Origin: Aldehydirespirator sp965205155
Lineage (GTDB): Bacteria > Actinomycetota > Acidimicrobiia > Acidimicrobiales > Aldehydirespiratoraceae
Reading direction: 5' to 3'
Length of the DNA: 64,000 nucleotides
NCBI GenBank assembly: GCA_965205155.1
Contig: OZ242033.1
Coordinates: 310,001-374,000 of the forward strand
Below, in pieces: positions 8,917-17,565 of the stretch. The notes beneath the pieces were generated by a model. The model saw only the letters and a program-made list of their open reading frames with translations, did no database searches and was not told where the DNA came from. Positions within the stretch are counted from its first letter, which is position 1; each line of letters starts with the position of its first letter. Position numbers and translations under genes: made by a program.

Positions 8917-9573
8917 TCAGTCCGCCAGCCCCGGGACCGTCTCCACCCGGTAGCTCAACTCGATCGGTGACAGGCCGGGACCGGACAGCTCGGCCCGGAA
9001 GCCGGTGCTGGGCCGGATGCCGCCGATCACGGGAACAGTGCCGGTGAAGGCCACGAAGCATCCCGGCGGGCGGGCGGCCCAAGGTATGGCCGCCACCAGC
9101 TCGAGCGGATGCAGGTTCGTGGCCGCCGATCCGTCCTGGTACAGCACGTCGCCGTCGATGCGGCTGCGCAGCGCGAGGTCGTTCCAGCGGTCCCCCACCT
9201 CGGCCGACGACCAGCCCGACAGGGCCACCGGTTTGGGGCACACCGCCTTGGAGGCGATCATGTGGACCGCTTCCAGGTCGCGGTCGGTGTGGTCGGACCC
9301 GACCGTCACGAAGGCCTCGTCGCCGTCGACCACCACCACGATCTCGGCCTCGCCGGAAGTGTTCGGACCGGTAACCGCGACCGACGGCCCCTGCGCGATC
9401 AAGCCGGGCGGATACACCATGAACAGCGGGATGCTGGCCGGCCGGGGCACGCCCAACTCGGCCAGCTCGTCGATGTGGTGGTCGACCGCGGCCCGGTCCC
9501 GGCCCGCGTAGCCGATCACGACCAGGGCGGCGGGCTCGAAGGCCCGCTCAACGCCATCGATGCTCAACCTCAT
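8917..9573 (-). CDS. DUF2848 family protein
   Basis: 218 residues from the ATG at 9573; the frame extends upstream to 9633 but only through the dispersed repeat, so the shorter start is chosen. It carries the DUF2848 pattern, including GSDHTDRDLE and KPVALSGWSSAEVGDRWNDL, a fold probably related to fumarylacetoacetate-hydrolase-like enzymes (inference). It is the last gene of the long catabolic operon, about 118 bases after the cupin gene, and could hydrolyse or isomerise a downstream intermediate. Substrate unknown. Confidence 0.75.
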   Translation of the reverse strand: MRLSIDGVERAFEPAALVVIGYAGRDRAAVDHHIDELAELGVPRPASIPLFMVYPPGLIAQGPSVAVTGPNTSGEAEIVVVVDGDEAFVTVGSDHTDRDLEAVHMIASKAVCPKPVALSGWSSAEVGDRWNDLALRSRIDGDVLYQDGSAATNLHPLELVAAIPWAARPPGCFVAFTGTVPVIGGIRPSTGFRAELSGPGLSPIELSYRVETVPGLAD

Positions 9574-9590
9574 CGCGCGCTCGGCCCTTG

Positions 9591-9642
9591 ATTCCCGCTC
9601 TTGTTCGCTGCGCTCACGGGCCGCTCGGGCCACGGCCTCGCT
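9591..9642. repeat. Dispersed 52-bp repeat, copy 1
   Basis: This 52-base segment is repeated with one mismatch at 19539-19590. It begins ATTCCCGCTCTTGTTCGCT and ends CACGGCCTCGCT. Both copies lie between genes of the same operon and both are followed within about 40-50 bases by the 12-mer CGCTCGGCCTCT (9681-9692 and 19629-19640). The 12-mer also occurs at 23539-23550 and 53952-53963, always at the 3' end of a minus-strand gene. Confidence 0.8.
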
Positions 9643-9690
9643 CTGAGCGACGCGAGGAGCTTCATCAGCTGCCGCATGCCCGCTCGGCCT

Positions 9691-10047
9691 CTACGGGTTG
9701 TAGCCGCCGGTGCGGAACTCCACCATCAGCACGCCCGACTCGGTGCGCCACGGGCCATGGGGCATGCCCGGAGGCCGGCAGGCGTACATTCCGGCGGTGA
9801 AGGTCTCGCCCAGGCGCAGGTCGGTGAGGTCGCCCTCCACGATGTACACCTCCTCCCAGAAGTGGTGGGTGAGCACGCCGTTGGGCGAGGAGTCCACCCC
9901 GGGCGCGAAGCGCATCAGCCGGGTGTAGGGCCCGTCGGGCTGGCCGTCGGTGGACAGGACCATCTCGTCGATGCCCTCCACCGGGCCGCCCGCGGGTCGC
10001 CACTGCCCGTCGGGGATGTGGAATTCCAGTTCAGGTTTCTCGGCCAT
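9691..10047 (-). CDS. Cupin-domain protein
   Basis: 118 residues with TAGGAG before the ATG. A single cupin barrel: motif 1 THHFWEEVYIVEGDLTD (two His and Glu) and motif 2 PPGMPHGPW (His), giving a complete metal site. Small cupins in catabolic operons are often isomerases, dioxygenases or lyases. Here it lies between the creatinase-like gene (5-base gap) and DUF2848, so a role in the same pathway is likely. The stop codon is part of the dispersed 12-mer. Confidence 0.85.
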   Translation of the reverse strand: MAEKPELEFHIPDGQWRPAGGPVEGIDEMVLSTDGQPDGPYTRLMRFAPGVDSSPNGVLTHHFWEEVYIVEGDLTDLRLGETFTAGMYACRPPGMPHGPWRTESGVLMVEFRTGGYNP

Positions 10048-10052
10048 GGCTC

Positions 10053-11306
10053 CTATCCCAGCTCGTAGACCATCGGCTCAAGCCGGTGGTTGATGTTGCG
10101 GGCGCCGTCGGTGGTGATCACGTAGGTGTCGCCCATGAACACACCCTTGATGATGTCGGTGGTGCAGGGGTGGATCTCCACGCACAGCGCCATGTTGGGC
10201 TCCAGCACCACGTCCTTGTCGGGCCGGTGCGACGTGCCCACGAACGGCCCGGCGTCGATGGGGTTGAACACTCCGTGCACCAGCGGAGCGACGATGGTGT
10301 AGCCCCGCTCGTTGATGATGCTGCCCGCGGCCCGCAGCTCCTTGGCGGTGCAGCCCGGCTTCAGCTCGGCCACTATCCGGTGGTAGGCCTCGAGCATCAC
10401 GTCCAGCAGGTCGGCGTAGTCGGGCGGCGGCTTGGAGAACACCATCGCCTTGCCCGTCTGGGCCTCGTACCCGTGCCCGTCGCGGGCCCCCACCTCCATG
10501 AGCAGCACGTCGTCGGAGGTGATCGTGCGGCCGATGGGCCGGGGCCGCTGGAAGCCGCTGGTGGGGTTGCTCATCGACTCGCTGCCGGCCAGCACCATGC
10601 AGGGGATCTCACCCCGCTCGACGGCGATGGTGGAGTAGATGATCCGGAACAGGTCGTGCTCGGTCATGCCCGGGCGCAACTGCTCCATCACCGCCACCTG
10701 GGTGGCGTCGCCGATGCGGGCCGCCTCCTCCAGGCAGGCGACCTCCTCGTCGGACAGCACCAGCCGCATCTGCCAGAACTCGTCGGAATACTCCTCGAAC
10801 ACCAGGTCGGGGAATGTCTCGGTGAGAGCCTTCCAGTGGTCCCTCGACACCGACAGGTACGGGGTGGGGTTGATGATCCCCACCCGGCCGCGGCTCAAAC
10901 CCAGCTCGCTGAGCCGGTCGACCAGGATGGTGCGGGTGTTGAGGGCACCCCGGACGTCACCGAAGATCGAGCGGGTTACCCGGTCGGGCAGGCGGGCGTT
11001 GAGCCCGAGGATGGCCAGGGTCGGCTCGCCCTCAGCGGGGAAGATCACGAAGCTGTCGAGCTCCATGGTGCCCATGTAGTTGCTGATCCAGCGCACATTG
11101 GCCCAGCCCCGGTCCCACAGGTGGGCGGCGCCGGCCACGAGCAGGCAGTCGAGGTCGCGCTCGGCCATGAAGCCGCGCACCAACCCGTGGCGCCGCTCGA
11201 ACTCGGCATCCGAGAACGTCGGCCAGTCATACCAGTCGTGATTGATCGGGTGAGGGTAAGTGATGGCCCTAGGGCCGAACTTGGGGGCGGACATCACATC
11301 GGTCAT
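10053..11306 (-). CDS. M24/creatinase-like protein with altered metal ligands
   Basis: 417 residues with GAGGAGAGGAGA before the ATG, which overlaps the stop of the gene upstream by ATGA. The C-terminal pita-bread fold is clear, but the five classical metal ligands (D, D, H, E, E) read here as E271 (in LLMEVGARDGHGYEAQTG), Q283, H344 (LVHGVFN), E377 (LCVEIHP) and G392 (FMGDTYVIT). Loss of several ligands is typical of non-metal members such as creatinase. It probably cleaves a C-N bond of a small molecule rather than Xaa-Pro peptides. It lies between the GGT-like and cupin genes. Confidence 0.8.
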   Translation of the reverse strand: MTDVMSAPKFGPRAITYPHPINHDWYDWPTFSDAEFERRHGLVRGFMAERDLDCLLVAGAAHLWDRGWANVRWISNYMGTMELDSFVIFPAEGEPTLAILGLNARLPDRVTRSIFGDVRGALNTRTILVDRLSELGLSRGRVGIINPTPYLSVSRDHWKALTETFPDLVFEEYSDEFWQMRLVLSDEEVACLEEAARIGDATQVAVMEQLRPGMTEHDLFRIIYSTIAVERGEIPCMVLAGSESMSNPTSGFQRPRPIGRTITSDDVLLMEVGARDGHGYEAQTGKAMVFSKPPPDYADLLDVMLEAYHRIVAELKPGCTAKELRAAGSIINERGYTIVAPLVHGVFNPIDAGPFVGTSHRPDKDVVLEPNMALCVEIHPCTTDIIKGVFMGDTYVITTDGARNINHRLEPMVYELG

Positions 11307-12979
11307 GGAGTCTCCTCTCCTCGGTGACCCGGCGATTGAGGGGCCGCGTCGTCGTTGGCGGAACCGGCGTCGCCGGTGCCGGCGGGCGGATCGACGCGCA
11401 CCAGGGCCGCCCCCCGGCGGTGGTCGGCCGCACCGAACGTCTCCGAGCGCTGCAGACCCGATCCGGCGATGGTGCAGCTTCCGAACAGGTCGCTGCCCGA
11501 GGCCGCGCCGTCGGCGGCCATCATGTGGCCGCGCCGGGCCAGCTCCGAACCAAGATCGGATCCGAACCCGGGCTCCAGGAACAGCAGGTCGTCGGCGTCG
11601 GGCAGCCGGGGAGCGCCCGACAGCCAGCGGGATCCATCGACCGCGGCCTGCGGGCCGGCCCCGTCGTCGATGATGGCCCGCAGCACCTGGAAGTTGGTCT
11701 GGACCTGGCCCCGGCCGCCGGGAGTGGCCCCCACCAGCCGGCGGTCGCGGTCAGCGACGTGGTAGCCGACCAGGGTGTGCAGCGGGCGTCGCGGCCGGGC
11801 CGATCCCTCGGCCCGGTCGACCCGGGCCGGTTGCTTGGCCAGCCGGTCGTTGAGCACGATCCCGGTGCCCGGCACCACCACCCGCGATCCGAACTCGTTG
11901 AAGAGGCTGTGGATGAACGTCACCATCAGGCCCCGGCCGTCGACCACCGACAGGCAAGTCGTGTCGCGGCCGGAGGCCCCAGCCGGAGGCGCGGGGGCGC
12001 CCGCGGGGGCCAGCACCGACCGGCGCTCCTCGTCGATGCGCGAGCACCAGCGGTCGAGCGAGCCGTCGCTGAGGACCGGCATCACATCGGACGCCTCCTG
12101 CCAGCCAGGCAACCCGGCGAGATCGGTGAAGGCGGCGTGCTTGCAGCGCACCATCAGGTCGATCCGGTCGGCGTCGTCGTCGATCAACCGGCCGTCGAGC
12201 CGCTCGTACAGCGCCAGCATCTGCAGCAGCAGCCAGCCCATCGACACCGGCGGCGTCACCGACACCTCGGCCGAGCCGTAGCGGGCCACCATCGGCGCCT
12301 CGAATCCGCAGGAGTGCGCGGCGAGATCATCGACCGAGAGCAGGCCGCCGAGCCCGCCCACGACCTCGGCGATGGCTCGGGCCAGGCGACCGCGGTAGAA
12401 CCCGTCCGGCCCGCCGACGCCTATCTCGCGCAGGGTGCGGGCCAACGCGGGCAGCCGGAAGCGCTGTCCCACCGCCGACTGGTTGTGCTCGCAGAACTCG
12501 GCCACGAACGGATCGTCGGCACCGACCCCGGCCCGGGCCCGGTCGAGGGCCCGCACGAACGCCTCGTCGAGGGCGAACCCGTCGTCGGCAAGGGCCGCGG
12601 CCGGTTCCAGCAACGAGGCGAACGGCCGGGTGCCGTAGCTCTCCCACAGCCGCCGCCAGGCGTCCACCAAGCCGGGAGTCGAGATCGACAGCGGACCGAA
12701 GCGGGGCAGGGTGCCGCCGGGGATCGAAGCCGTGGCCAGGGCTCGGGGCACCGCGCCGGCGCCGTTGAGCGCCTCGACGCAGCCGTCGGGGCTCGACACC
12801 AGCGCGAAAGCGTCGCCGCCCAGGCCGCACCACGGCAGCTCGCGCACGCACTGCACCGCCGAGGCCGCGATGGCCGCGTCCACCGCGTTGCCGCCCGACG
12901 CCAGCACGGCCGCGCCCGCGTCGGCGCCCTGCTGGCAGCCAGCGCTTATCACCGCGCCCGGAACAGCCCGGTCAGACAA
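11303..12979 (-). CDS. Gamma-glutamyltransferase-family hydrolase
   Basis: 558 residues. N-terminal ATG-overlap with RidA (eight bases). The Ntn-hydrolase arrangement is present: large subunit beginning SAGCQQGADAGAAVLASGGNAVDAAIAA, and the self-processing nucleophile Thr in GRDTTCLSVVDGRGLMVTF about residue 340, followed by NEFGSRVVVPGTGIVLND and ATPGGRGQVQTNF. No signal peptide is seen, unlike the classical periplasmic GGT, so a cytoplasmic role on imported substrate is likely. In this operon it may split a gamma-glutamyl or acyl amide after uptake by the ABC importer. Confidence 0.87.
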   Translation of the reverse strand: MSDRAVPGAVISAGCQQGADAGAAVLASGGNAVDAAIAASAVQCVRELPWCGLGGDAFALVSSPDGCVEALNGAGAVPRALATASIPGGTLPRFGPLSISTPGLVDAWRRLWESYGTRPFASLLEPAAALADDGFALDEAFVRALDRARAGVGADDPFVAEFCEHNQSAVGQRFRLPALARTLREIGVGGPDGFYRGRLARAIAEVVGGLGGLLSVDDLAAHSCGFEAPMVARYGSAEVSVTPPVSMGWLLLQMLALYERLDGRLIDDDADRIDLMVRCKHAAFTDLAGLPGWQEASDVMPVLSDGSLDRWCSRIDEERRSVLAPAGAPAPPAGASGRDTTCLSVVDGRGLMVTFIHSLFNEFGSRVVVPGTGIVLNDRLAKQPARVDRAEGSARPRRPLHTLVGYHVADRDRRLVGATPGGRGQVQTNFQVLRAIIDDGAGPQAAVDGSRWLSGAPRLPDADDLLFLEPGFGSDLGSELARRGHMMAADGAASGSDLFGSCTIAGSGLQRSETFGAADHRRGAALVRVDPPAGTGDAGSANDDAAPQSPGHRGEETP

Positions 12980-13352
12980 CCGCGACCGCCTCGACCTCGA
13001 TGAGCATCTCGGGGTTCTTGAGCCGGGCCACGAACACCGACGAGCGGGCGGGCAGCGGCTCGGGGAAGTGCTTGACCCACTGCTCGTTGAGGGGGCCGGT
13101 CGGGGTGCCCTCCTTGAGGTAGACGGTGGTCTTGACCACGTCGGCCATCGAGGCGCCGGCGGCGGCCAGGATGTTGCTGATGTTGCGCAGCGCCCAGTCG
13201 GCCTGCTCGCCGATGTCGCCCATCTCCTGAGTGTCGCGGTTGCGCCCGGCCTGGCCTGCGGTGAACACGAGGTTCCCGACCCGGATGGCCTGGCTGAAGG
13301 GGCCGGTGGGGGTGGGCGCCCCGTCGGTGCTGATGGCGGTGCGATCGCTCAT
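12972..13352 (-). CDS. RidA/YjgF family enamine/imine deaminase-like protein
   Basis: 126 residues from ATG 13352, which overlaps the stop of the upstream ATPase gene by ATGA. The frame extends farther but only into that gene. It has the family core PTPTGPFSQAIRVGNLVFTAGQ, the middle NISNILAAAGASMADVVKTTVYL, and the C-terminal IEVEAVAVV. The usual Arg of the active site appears to be in SSVFVARL (R replaced in position relative to R-S-x-V). It probably hydrolyses reactive enamines or a carbamoyl-type intermediate of the pathway. Confidence 0.85.
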   Translation of the reverse strand: MSDRTAISTDGAPTPTGPFSQAIRVGNLVFTAGQAGRNRDTQEMGDIGEQADWALRNISNILAAAGASMADVVKTTVYLKEGTPTGPLNEQWVKHFPEPLPARSSVFVARLKNPEMLIEVEAVAVV

Positions 13353-14440
13353 TGTGATTGCTCCTGACTGTTGGAACTGTTGGAGGACGGTCGGTGCTCG
13401 CCTGCGGTGATGGCGGAGTGGTGGTGGCAGCGAACCGAGTGCAGCCCGCCGGCCGGACCGACCGGCTCGGGTGACGGCTCGGCCTCGACGCACTGGGCGG
13501 TGGCGTAGGGACAGCGAGTGCGGTAACGGCACCCCGACGGCGGGTCGAGCAGGCTCGGCAGCTCGCCCAGCACCAGGCGGCGAGCGGTCTGCAACCGGGC
13601 CGCGCTCTCGGCGTCGGCTCGGGGAACCGACGTGATCAGGCCCTGGGTGTAGGGATGGCGGGGCTCGCCGAACACCTCCGACGCAGTGCCCGTCTCGACG
13701 ATCTGGCCGAGATACATGACCGCCACCCGGTCGCTGAGATGGCGCACCACCGACAGGTCGTGGGCGATGAACAGCATGGCCAGGTCCAGCTCGTCGCGCA
13801 GCTCGTCGAGGACGTTGATGATCTGAGCCTGGATCGACACGTCCAGCGCGGACACCGGCTCGTCGCAGACCAGCACCGCCGGATCGGTCACGATGGCCCG
13901 GGCGATGCCGACCCGCTGCTGCTGCCCCCCGCTGAGCTCGCTGGGAAGGCGGTCGGCCACCGCGGCGGGCAGTCCCACCAGTTCCATGGCCTCAGCCACC
14001 GCCCGGGCCCGGCCGGCCCGGTCGCCGATGCCGTGAACCCTCAATGGCTCCCCGATGAGAGCAGACACGTTCATGCGGGGGTCGAGCGAGCCCCGGGGGT
14101 CCTGGAACACCATCTGGATGCGGTGGCGCATGCGGCGCAGTTCCCGCGACGACAGCGAGCCGAGGTCGGTGTCCTCGAGGCGCACCGAGCCTCGCGTCAT
14201 CCGCACCAGTTGCATGATGGCCCGGGCCAGGGTGGACTTGCCGCACCCGCTCTCACCCACCAGGCCGAGCGTCTCACCGGTGGCCAGATGCATGGACACC
14301 CCGTCCACCGCGGTGATGCGGCCCCCGTCGGTGTCGAACTCCACGACGACGTCCTCCACCTCGAGCACGGACTGCGGCGCCGCGGCCGCATCAGCCGGAC
14401 CCGACTCGGGCATCGCGGGCACGACCGCCGCCTCGCTCAT
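13349..14440 (-). CDS. ABC importer ATPase, OppF/DppF type
   Basis: 363 residues from ATG 14440, overlapping the OppD-type gene by ATGA. Walker A GESGCGKST, signature LSGGQQQRVGIARAI, Walker B LVCDEPVSALD, and the oligopeptide C-terminal extension with a four-Cys iron-sulfur-like region (CRYRTRCPYATAQC). An alanine-rich N-terminal extension of about 25 residues precedes the domain. It forms the ATP-hydrolysing heterodimer with the OppD-type subunit. Confidence 0.93.
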   Translation of the reverse strand: MSEAAVVPAMPESGPADAAAAPQSVLEVEDVVVEFDTDGGRITAVDGVSMHLATGETLGLVGESGCGKSTLARAIMQLVRMTRGSVRLEDTDLGSLSSRELRRMRHRIQMVFQDPRGSLDPRMNVSALIGEPLRVHGIGDRAGRARAVAEAMELVGLPAAVADRLPSELSGGQQQRVGIARAIVTDPAVLVCDEPVSALDVSIQAQIINVLDELRDELDLAMLFIAHDLSVVRHLSDRVAVMYLGQIVETGTASEVFGEPRHPYTQGLITSVPRADAESAARLQTARRLVLGELPSLLDPPSGCRYRTRCPYATAQCVEAEPSPEPVGPAGGLHSVRCHHHSAITAGEHRPSSNSSNSQEQSQ

Positions 14441-15459
14441 GGGGCCCGCCTCCAGGGGCGTCCCGTCTCGGTGGCGTCCTTGGCCCGGTCGGCCGCCAGC
14501 CAGCAGGCGCTGAGATGCTGGGGACCCACCGCCACCTCGGGCGGCACCTCGGACCGGCAGCGATCGATGGCGTAGCCGCACCGCGGCGCGAAGGCGCACG
14601 ACGAGCCGCCCCCGCCGGTAATGGGCGGCTGGCCGGGAATCGGGTGCAACCGTCCGGTGTGGGCGTCCTCGAAGCGGGGCACCAGCCGGAGGAGCCCCTC
14701 GGTGTAGGGGTGGTTGGCCCGATCGAAGAGATGGGCCATCGAGGCCTTCTCCACCAGCTTGCCCGCGTACATGACCTGCACGTCCTCGCAGGTGGCGGCC
14801 ACCACCCCGAAGTCGTGGGTGATGAGCATCAGCGCCATGCCCTCGGATCGGCGCAGCTCGTCGAGCAGCAGCAGGATCTCGGCCTGCACGGTCACGTCGA
14901 GAGCGGTGGTGGGCTCGTCCGCGATGAGCAGGCGGGGCCGGCAGGCGATGGCCAGCGAGATCATCACCCTCTGGCGCATTCCCCCGCTGAAGCTGTCGGG
15001 CAGTTCTGTGGCCCGCTGCTCGGGATCGGCGATGCCGACCCGGGCCAGCAACTCGACCGCTTCGGCAGCGGCCTCGGATCGGCTCATTCCCCGGTGCAGC
15101 CGCAGCGACTCGGCGATCTGCTCGCCCACCGCCATCAGGGGATTGAGCGACGTGAGCGGATCCTGGAAGATCATGCCGATCTGCCCGCCCCGCACATCCC
15201 GCAGCCTGCGCTCGTCGATGCGCAACAGATCCACGCCGTCGAAGTGGACGGACCCGGAGATGTGCACGTCGTCGGTGATGGCGAACAGGCGCAGCAGGGC
15301 CCGGGCGGTCACGCTCTTGCCGCTGCCGCTCTCGCCCACCACGCCCAGGGAGGCGCCGGGCGCCATCGTGAAGCTGGCGCCGTCCACGGCGTGCACTGGA
15401 CCCGAGGCGGTGCGGAACGTGACGTGGAGGTCCTCCACCTCGAGCAGGGGCAAGCTCAT
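14437..15459 (-). CDS. ABC importer ATPase, OppD/DppD type
   Basis: 340 residues from ATG 15459. Walker A GESGSGKSV, signature FSGGMRQRVMISLAIA, Walker B LIADEPTTALD, and C-terminal CAFAPRCGYAIDRC. Between it and the OppC-type gene lie 67 bases containing a short direct repeat (CTCATCCGGCCGCCCC twice, near 15495 and 15528). Partner of the OppF-type gene. Confidence 0.93.
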   Translation of the reverse strand: MSLPLLEVEDLHVTFRTASGPVHAVDGASFTMAPGASLGVVGESGSGKSVTARALLRLFAITDDVHISGSVHFDGVDLLRIDERRLRDVRGGQIGMIFQDPLTSLNPLMAVGEQIAESLRLHRGMSRSEAAAEAVELLARVGIADPEQRATELPDSFSGGMRQRVMISLAIACRPRLLIADEPTTALDVTVQAEILLLLDELRRSEGMALMLITHDFGVVAATCEDVQVMYAGKLVEKASMAHLFDRANHPYTEGLLRLVPRFEDAHTGRLHPIPGQPPITGGGGSSCAFAPRCGYAIDRCRSEVPPEVAVGPQHLSACWLAADRAKDATETGRPWRRAP

Positions 15460-15526
15460 CGGGCTGCTCGCGAAGAAGGGGACCGCGGCCTCATCCGGCC
15501 GCCCCTTCGGCAAGCGGGAAGGGCCC

Positions 15527-16426
15527 TCATCCGGCCGCCCCCGAGCGGGCCTCCCAGTAGCGGCCCAGCAGGTTGAGCACCAGCACCGTGATGCCCAGCA
15601 GCACACCGGGCAGGATCGTGAGCCACCAGGCCACCGCCAGCAGGGGCCGTCCCTCGGAGATCAACAGCCCCCAGGTGGTGTCGGGGGGCTGCACGCCAAC
15701 CCCCAGGAAGCTGAGACCGGCCTCCGAGAGCATCACATGCCCGATCTCCACCACGCACAGCACCAGGATGCGGGGCGCCACGTTGGGCAGCAGGTGGCGG
15801 CCCAGAATGGTCGTGGTGGAGCAGCCGGTGGCGATGGAGGCCTCGATGAAGGTCTCCTCCCGCAGCCTCAGCGCCTCGGCCCGCACCACCCGGGCGAAGA
15901 TCGGCCACACCAGGCACGGCAGCACCACGAGCAGGATGATCACGCTCGGTCCGAGCAGGCTGAGCAGCAGGATGGCCACCAGGAACATGGGCATGGCCGT
16001 CTGGGCCTCGCCCAGCCGCATGAGCAGGCGGTCGGTGCGCCCTCCGAAGTAGCCGCCCAGCAGGCCGAACAGCACGCCCACGACCGCACCGATCAGGGTG
16101 CCGGCGACCGCTATGAACAGGGTGAGGCGGGTTCCGACCACCATGCGGGAGAACAGGTCCCGACCCAGGCTGTCGGTTCCCAGCAGGTGGAGGCCCTCCG
16201 GGGAGGACTCTCCGGGCCCGAGCAGGCGGGCCCGCAGGTTCTGGGCCTCATGGTCGTGCGGGGCGAACACGTCGGGCACGATCGAGGCCGCCACCAGCAG
16301 CAGCAGGAAGAGCGCCAGCAGGACCCAGCCCCGGCGGCCCATCATGTCGATGAGGCGACCCCAGACGCGGTGCTGCGACGTGCCGGCCGGGCCCTCGCCC
16401 GTGCGCTTGGCCACTGCGATGCTCAT
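15527..16426 (-). CDS. ABC importer permease, OppC/DppC type
   Basis: 299 residues; its ATG shares one base with the stop of the OppB-type gene (TGATG). It has an N-terminal helix, then the BPD_transp_1 domain with about six helices. The EAA loop region reads EALRLREETFIEASIATGCSTTTILGRHLLPN, the contact site for the ATPases. A frame running on upstream in the same phase is antisense noise over the OppB-type gene. Confidence 0.92.
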   Translation of the reverse strand: MSIAVAKRTGEGPAGTSQHRVWGRLIDMMGRRGWVLLALFLLLLVAASIVPDVFAPHDHEAQNLRARLLGPGESSPEGLHLLGTDSLGRDLFSRMVVGTRLTLFIAVAGTLIGAVVGVLFGLLGGYFGGRTDRLLMRLGEAQTAMPMFLVAILLLSLLGPSVIILLVVLPCLVWPIFARVVRAEALRLREETFIEASIATGCSTTTILGRHLLPNVAPRILVLCVVEIGHVMLSEAGLSFLGVGVQPPDTTWGLLISEGRPLLAVAWWLTILPGVLLGITVLVLNLLGRYWEARSGAAG

Positions 16427-17457
16427 CAGGTGGCCGTGATCCTGCGGTCGATGAACTGGTAGCCCATGTCGATCAGAAGGTTGCTGAAGATCACGAAGGC
16501 GCCGGCGATGATGACCGCGGCCTGGAGAACGAAGAAGTCCTGGCGGTGGGCGGCGTCGATGGTCAGCAGGCCGATCCCCGGCCAGGCGAAGACGTACTCG
16601 ATGGCGAACACCGCGCCGCCCCACATTCGCACGTACTCCCAGCCGACGACGGTGGCGGTGGTGACCCCGGAGTTGCGGACCACGTGGCGGCGCAGGATGT
16701 TCCACTCGGTGAGCCCCTTGCTGCGGGCCACGGTGACGTACGGCTTGGACATCTCCTCGAAGGTGGCCGAGCGCACGAGCTGGAAGATGCGGCCGCCGTG
16801 GACGATGCCCAGAGTGGCCGCGGGCATCACGATGCTCGCCGTCTCGAAGCGCCCCGACGTGGGCAGCCAGCCGAGCTGCACCCCGAACAGCAGGATCAGC
16901 AGCAGTCCCAGCCAGAAGTTCGGCACCGACAGCGCGGTCACCGACGCCAGGTTCGAGGCCTTGTCGAAGGGCTTGCGGGCCCGCGCCCCGGCCACGATCC
17001 CCGGTATCACCCCGAGCACCGCGGCCGCTCCCAGGCCCACGACGGTCAGATAGATGGTGGAGGGCAGCGCCTCGGTGACCGCGTCGATGGCGGGCCGGTT
17101 CTGCCAGGTCGACTCCCCGAAGTCGAGTTGGACCAGGCCGACCAGGTACTCCCAGTAGCGTTCGGCGACCGGGCGGTCCAGACCGAACTGGCGGTGGATC
17201 TCGGCTATGTGCTCGTCGGTGGCGTCGACCGGGGCGAACACCAGCGCCGGGTTCCCGACGACGTGGGCCAGGAAGAAGATCACCGTCACCACGAGCAGCA
17301 GCACGATGACGCCGTCCCGCAGCCGTCGCAGCAGCAGGCCGAGCAGCGACCCTCTGGAGGCGAGGCGATCGGCCCCGGGCTGCAGGTCGCGCAGCCATCG
17401 CAGCAGCCGGCCGCGGCGCGACCGCTGTGACGACGCCGTTGCTGTTGTCGTCGTCAT
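16426..17457 (-). CDS. ABC importer permease, OppB/DppB type
   Basis: 343 residues with an arginine-rich N-terminus (SSQRSRRGRLLRWLRDL) and six predicted helices. The EAA region is EEMSKPYVTVARSKGLTEWNILRRHVVRN. Periplasmic-side motif GLDRPVAERYWEYL and QLDFGES are typical of OppB. It lies 108 bases after the binding-protein gene, across a strong hairpin. Confidence 0.92.
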   Translation of the reverse strand: MTTTTATASSQRSRRGRLLRWLRDLQPGADRLASRGSLLGLLLRRLRDGVIVLLLVVTVIFFLAHVVGNPALVFAPVDATDEHIAEIHRQFGLDRPVAERYWEYLVGLVQLDFGESTWQNRPAIDAVTEALPSTIYLTVVGLGAAAVLGVIPGIVAGARARKPFDKASNLASVTALSVPNFWLGLLLILLFGVQLGWLPTSGRFETASIVMPAATLGIVHGGRIFQLVRSATFEEMSKPYVTVARSKGLTEWNILRRHVVRNSGVTTATVVGWEYVRMWGGAVFAIEYVFAWPGIGLLTIDAAHRQDFFVLQAAVIIAGAFVIFSNLLIDMGYQFIDRRITAT

Positions 17458-17484
17458 GTCTACCGATTCCTATGGACGCTCAGC

Positions 17485-17535
17485 CCTGCCGGGGCCCGGC
17501 TCGGCCCAGATTGTGAGCCGAGCCGGGCCGGCAGG
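17485..17535 (-). terminator. Intercistronic hairpin between binding protein and permease genes
   Basis: Arms 17485-17505 and 17517-17535 pair over 19 bases with a two-base bulge around an 11-base loop. Placed directly after the binding-protein gene and before the permeases, it fits a partial terminator or mRNA-stabilising structure that gives more binding protein than transporter, as known for several ABC operons. Confidence 0.65.
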
Positions 17536-17565
17536 TCAACAACAGGACACCCTGGCGTGGATGCC

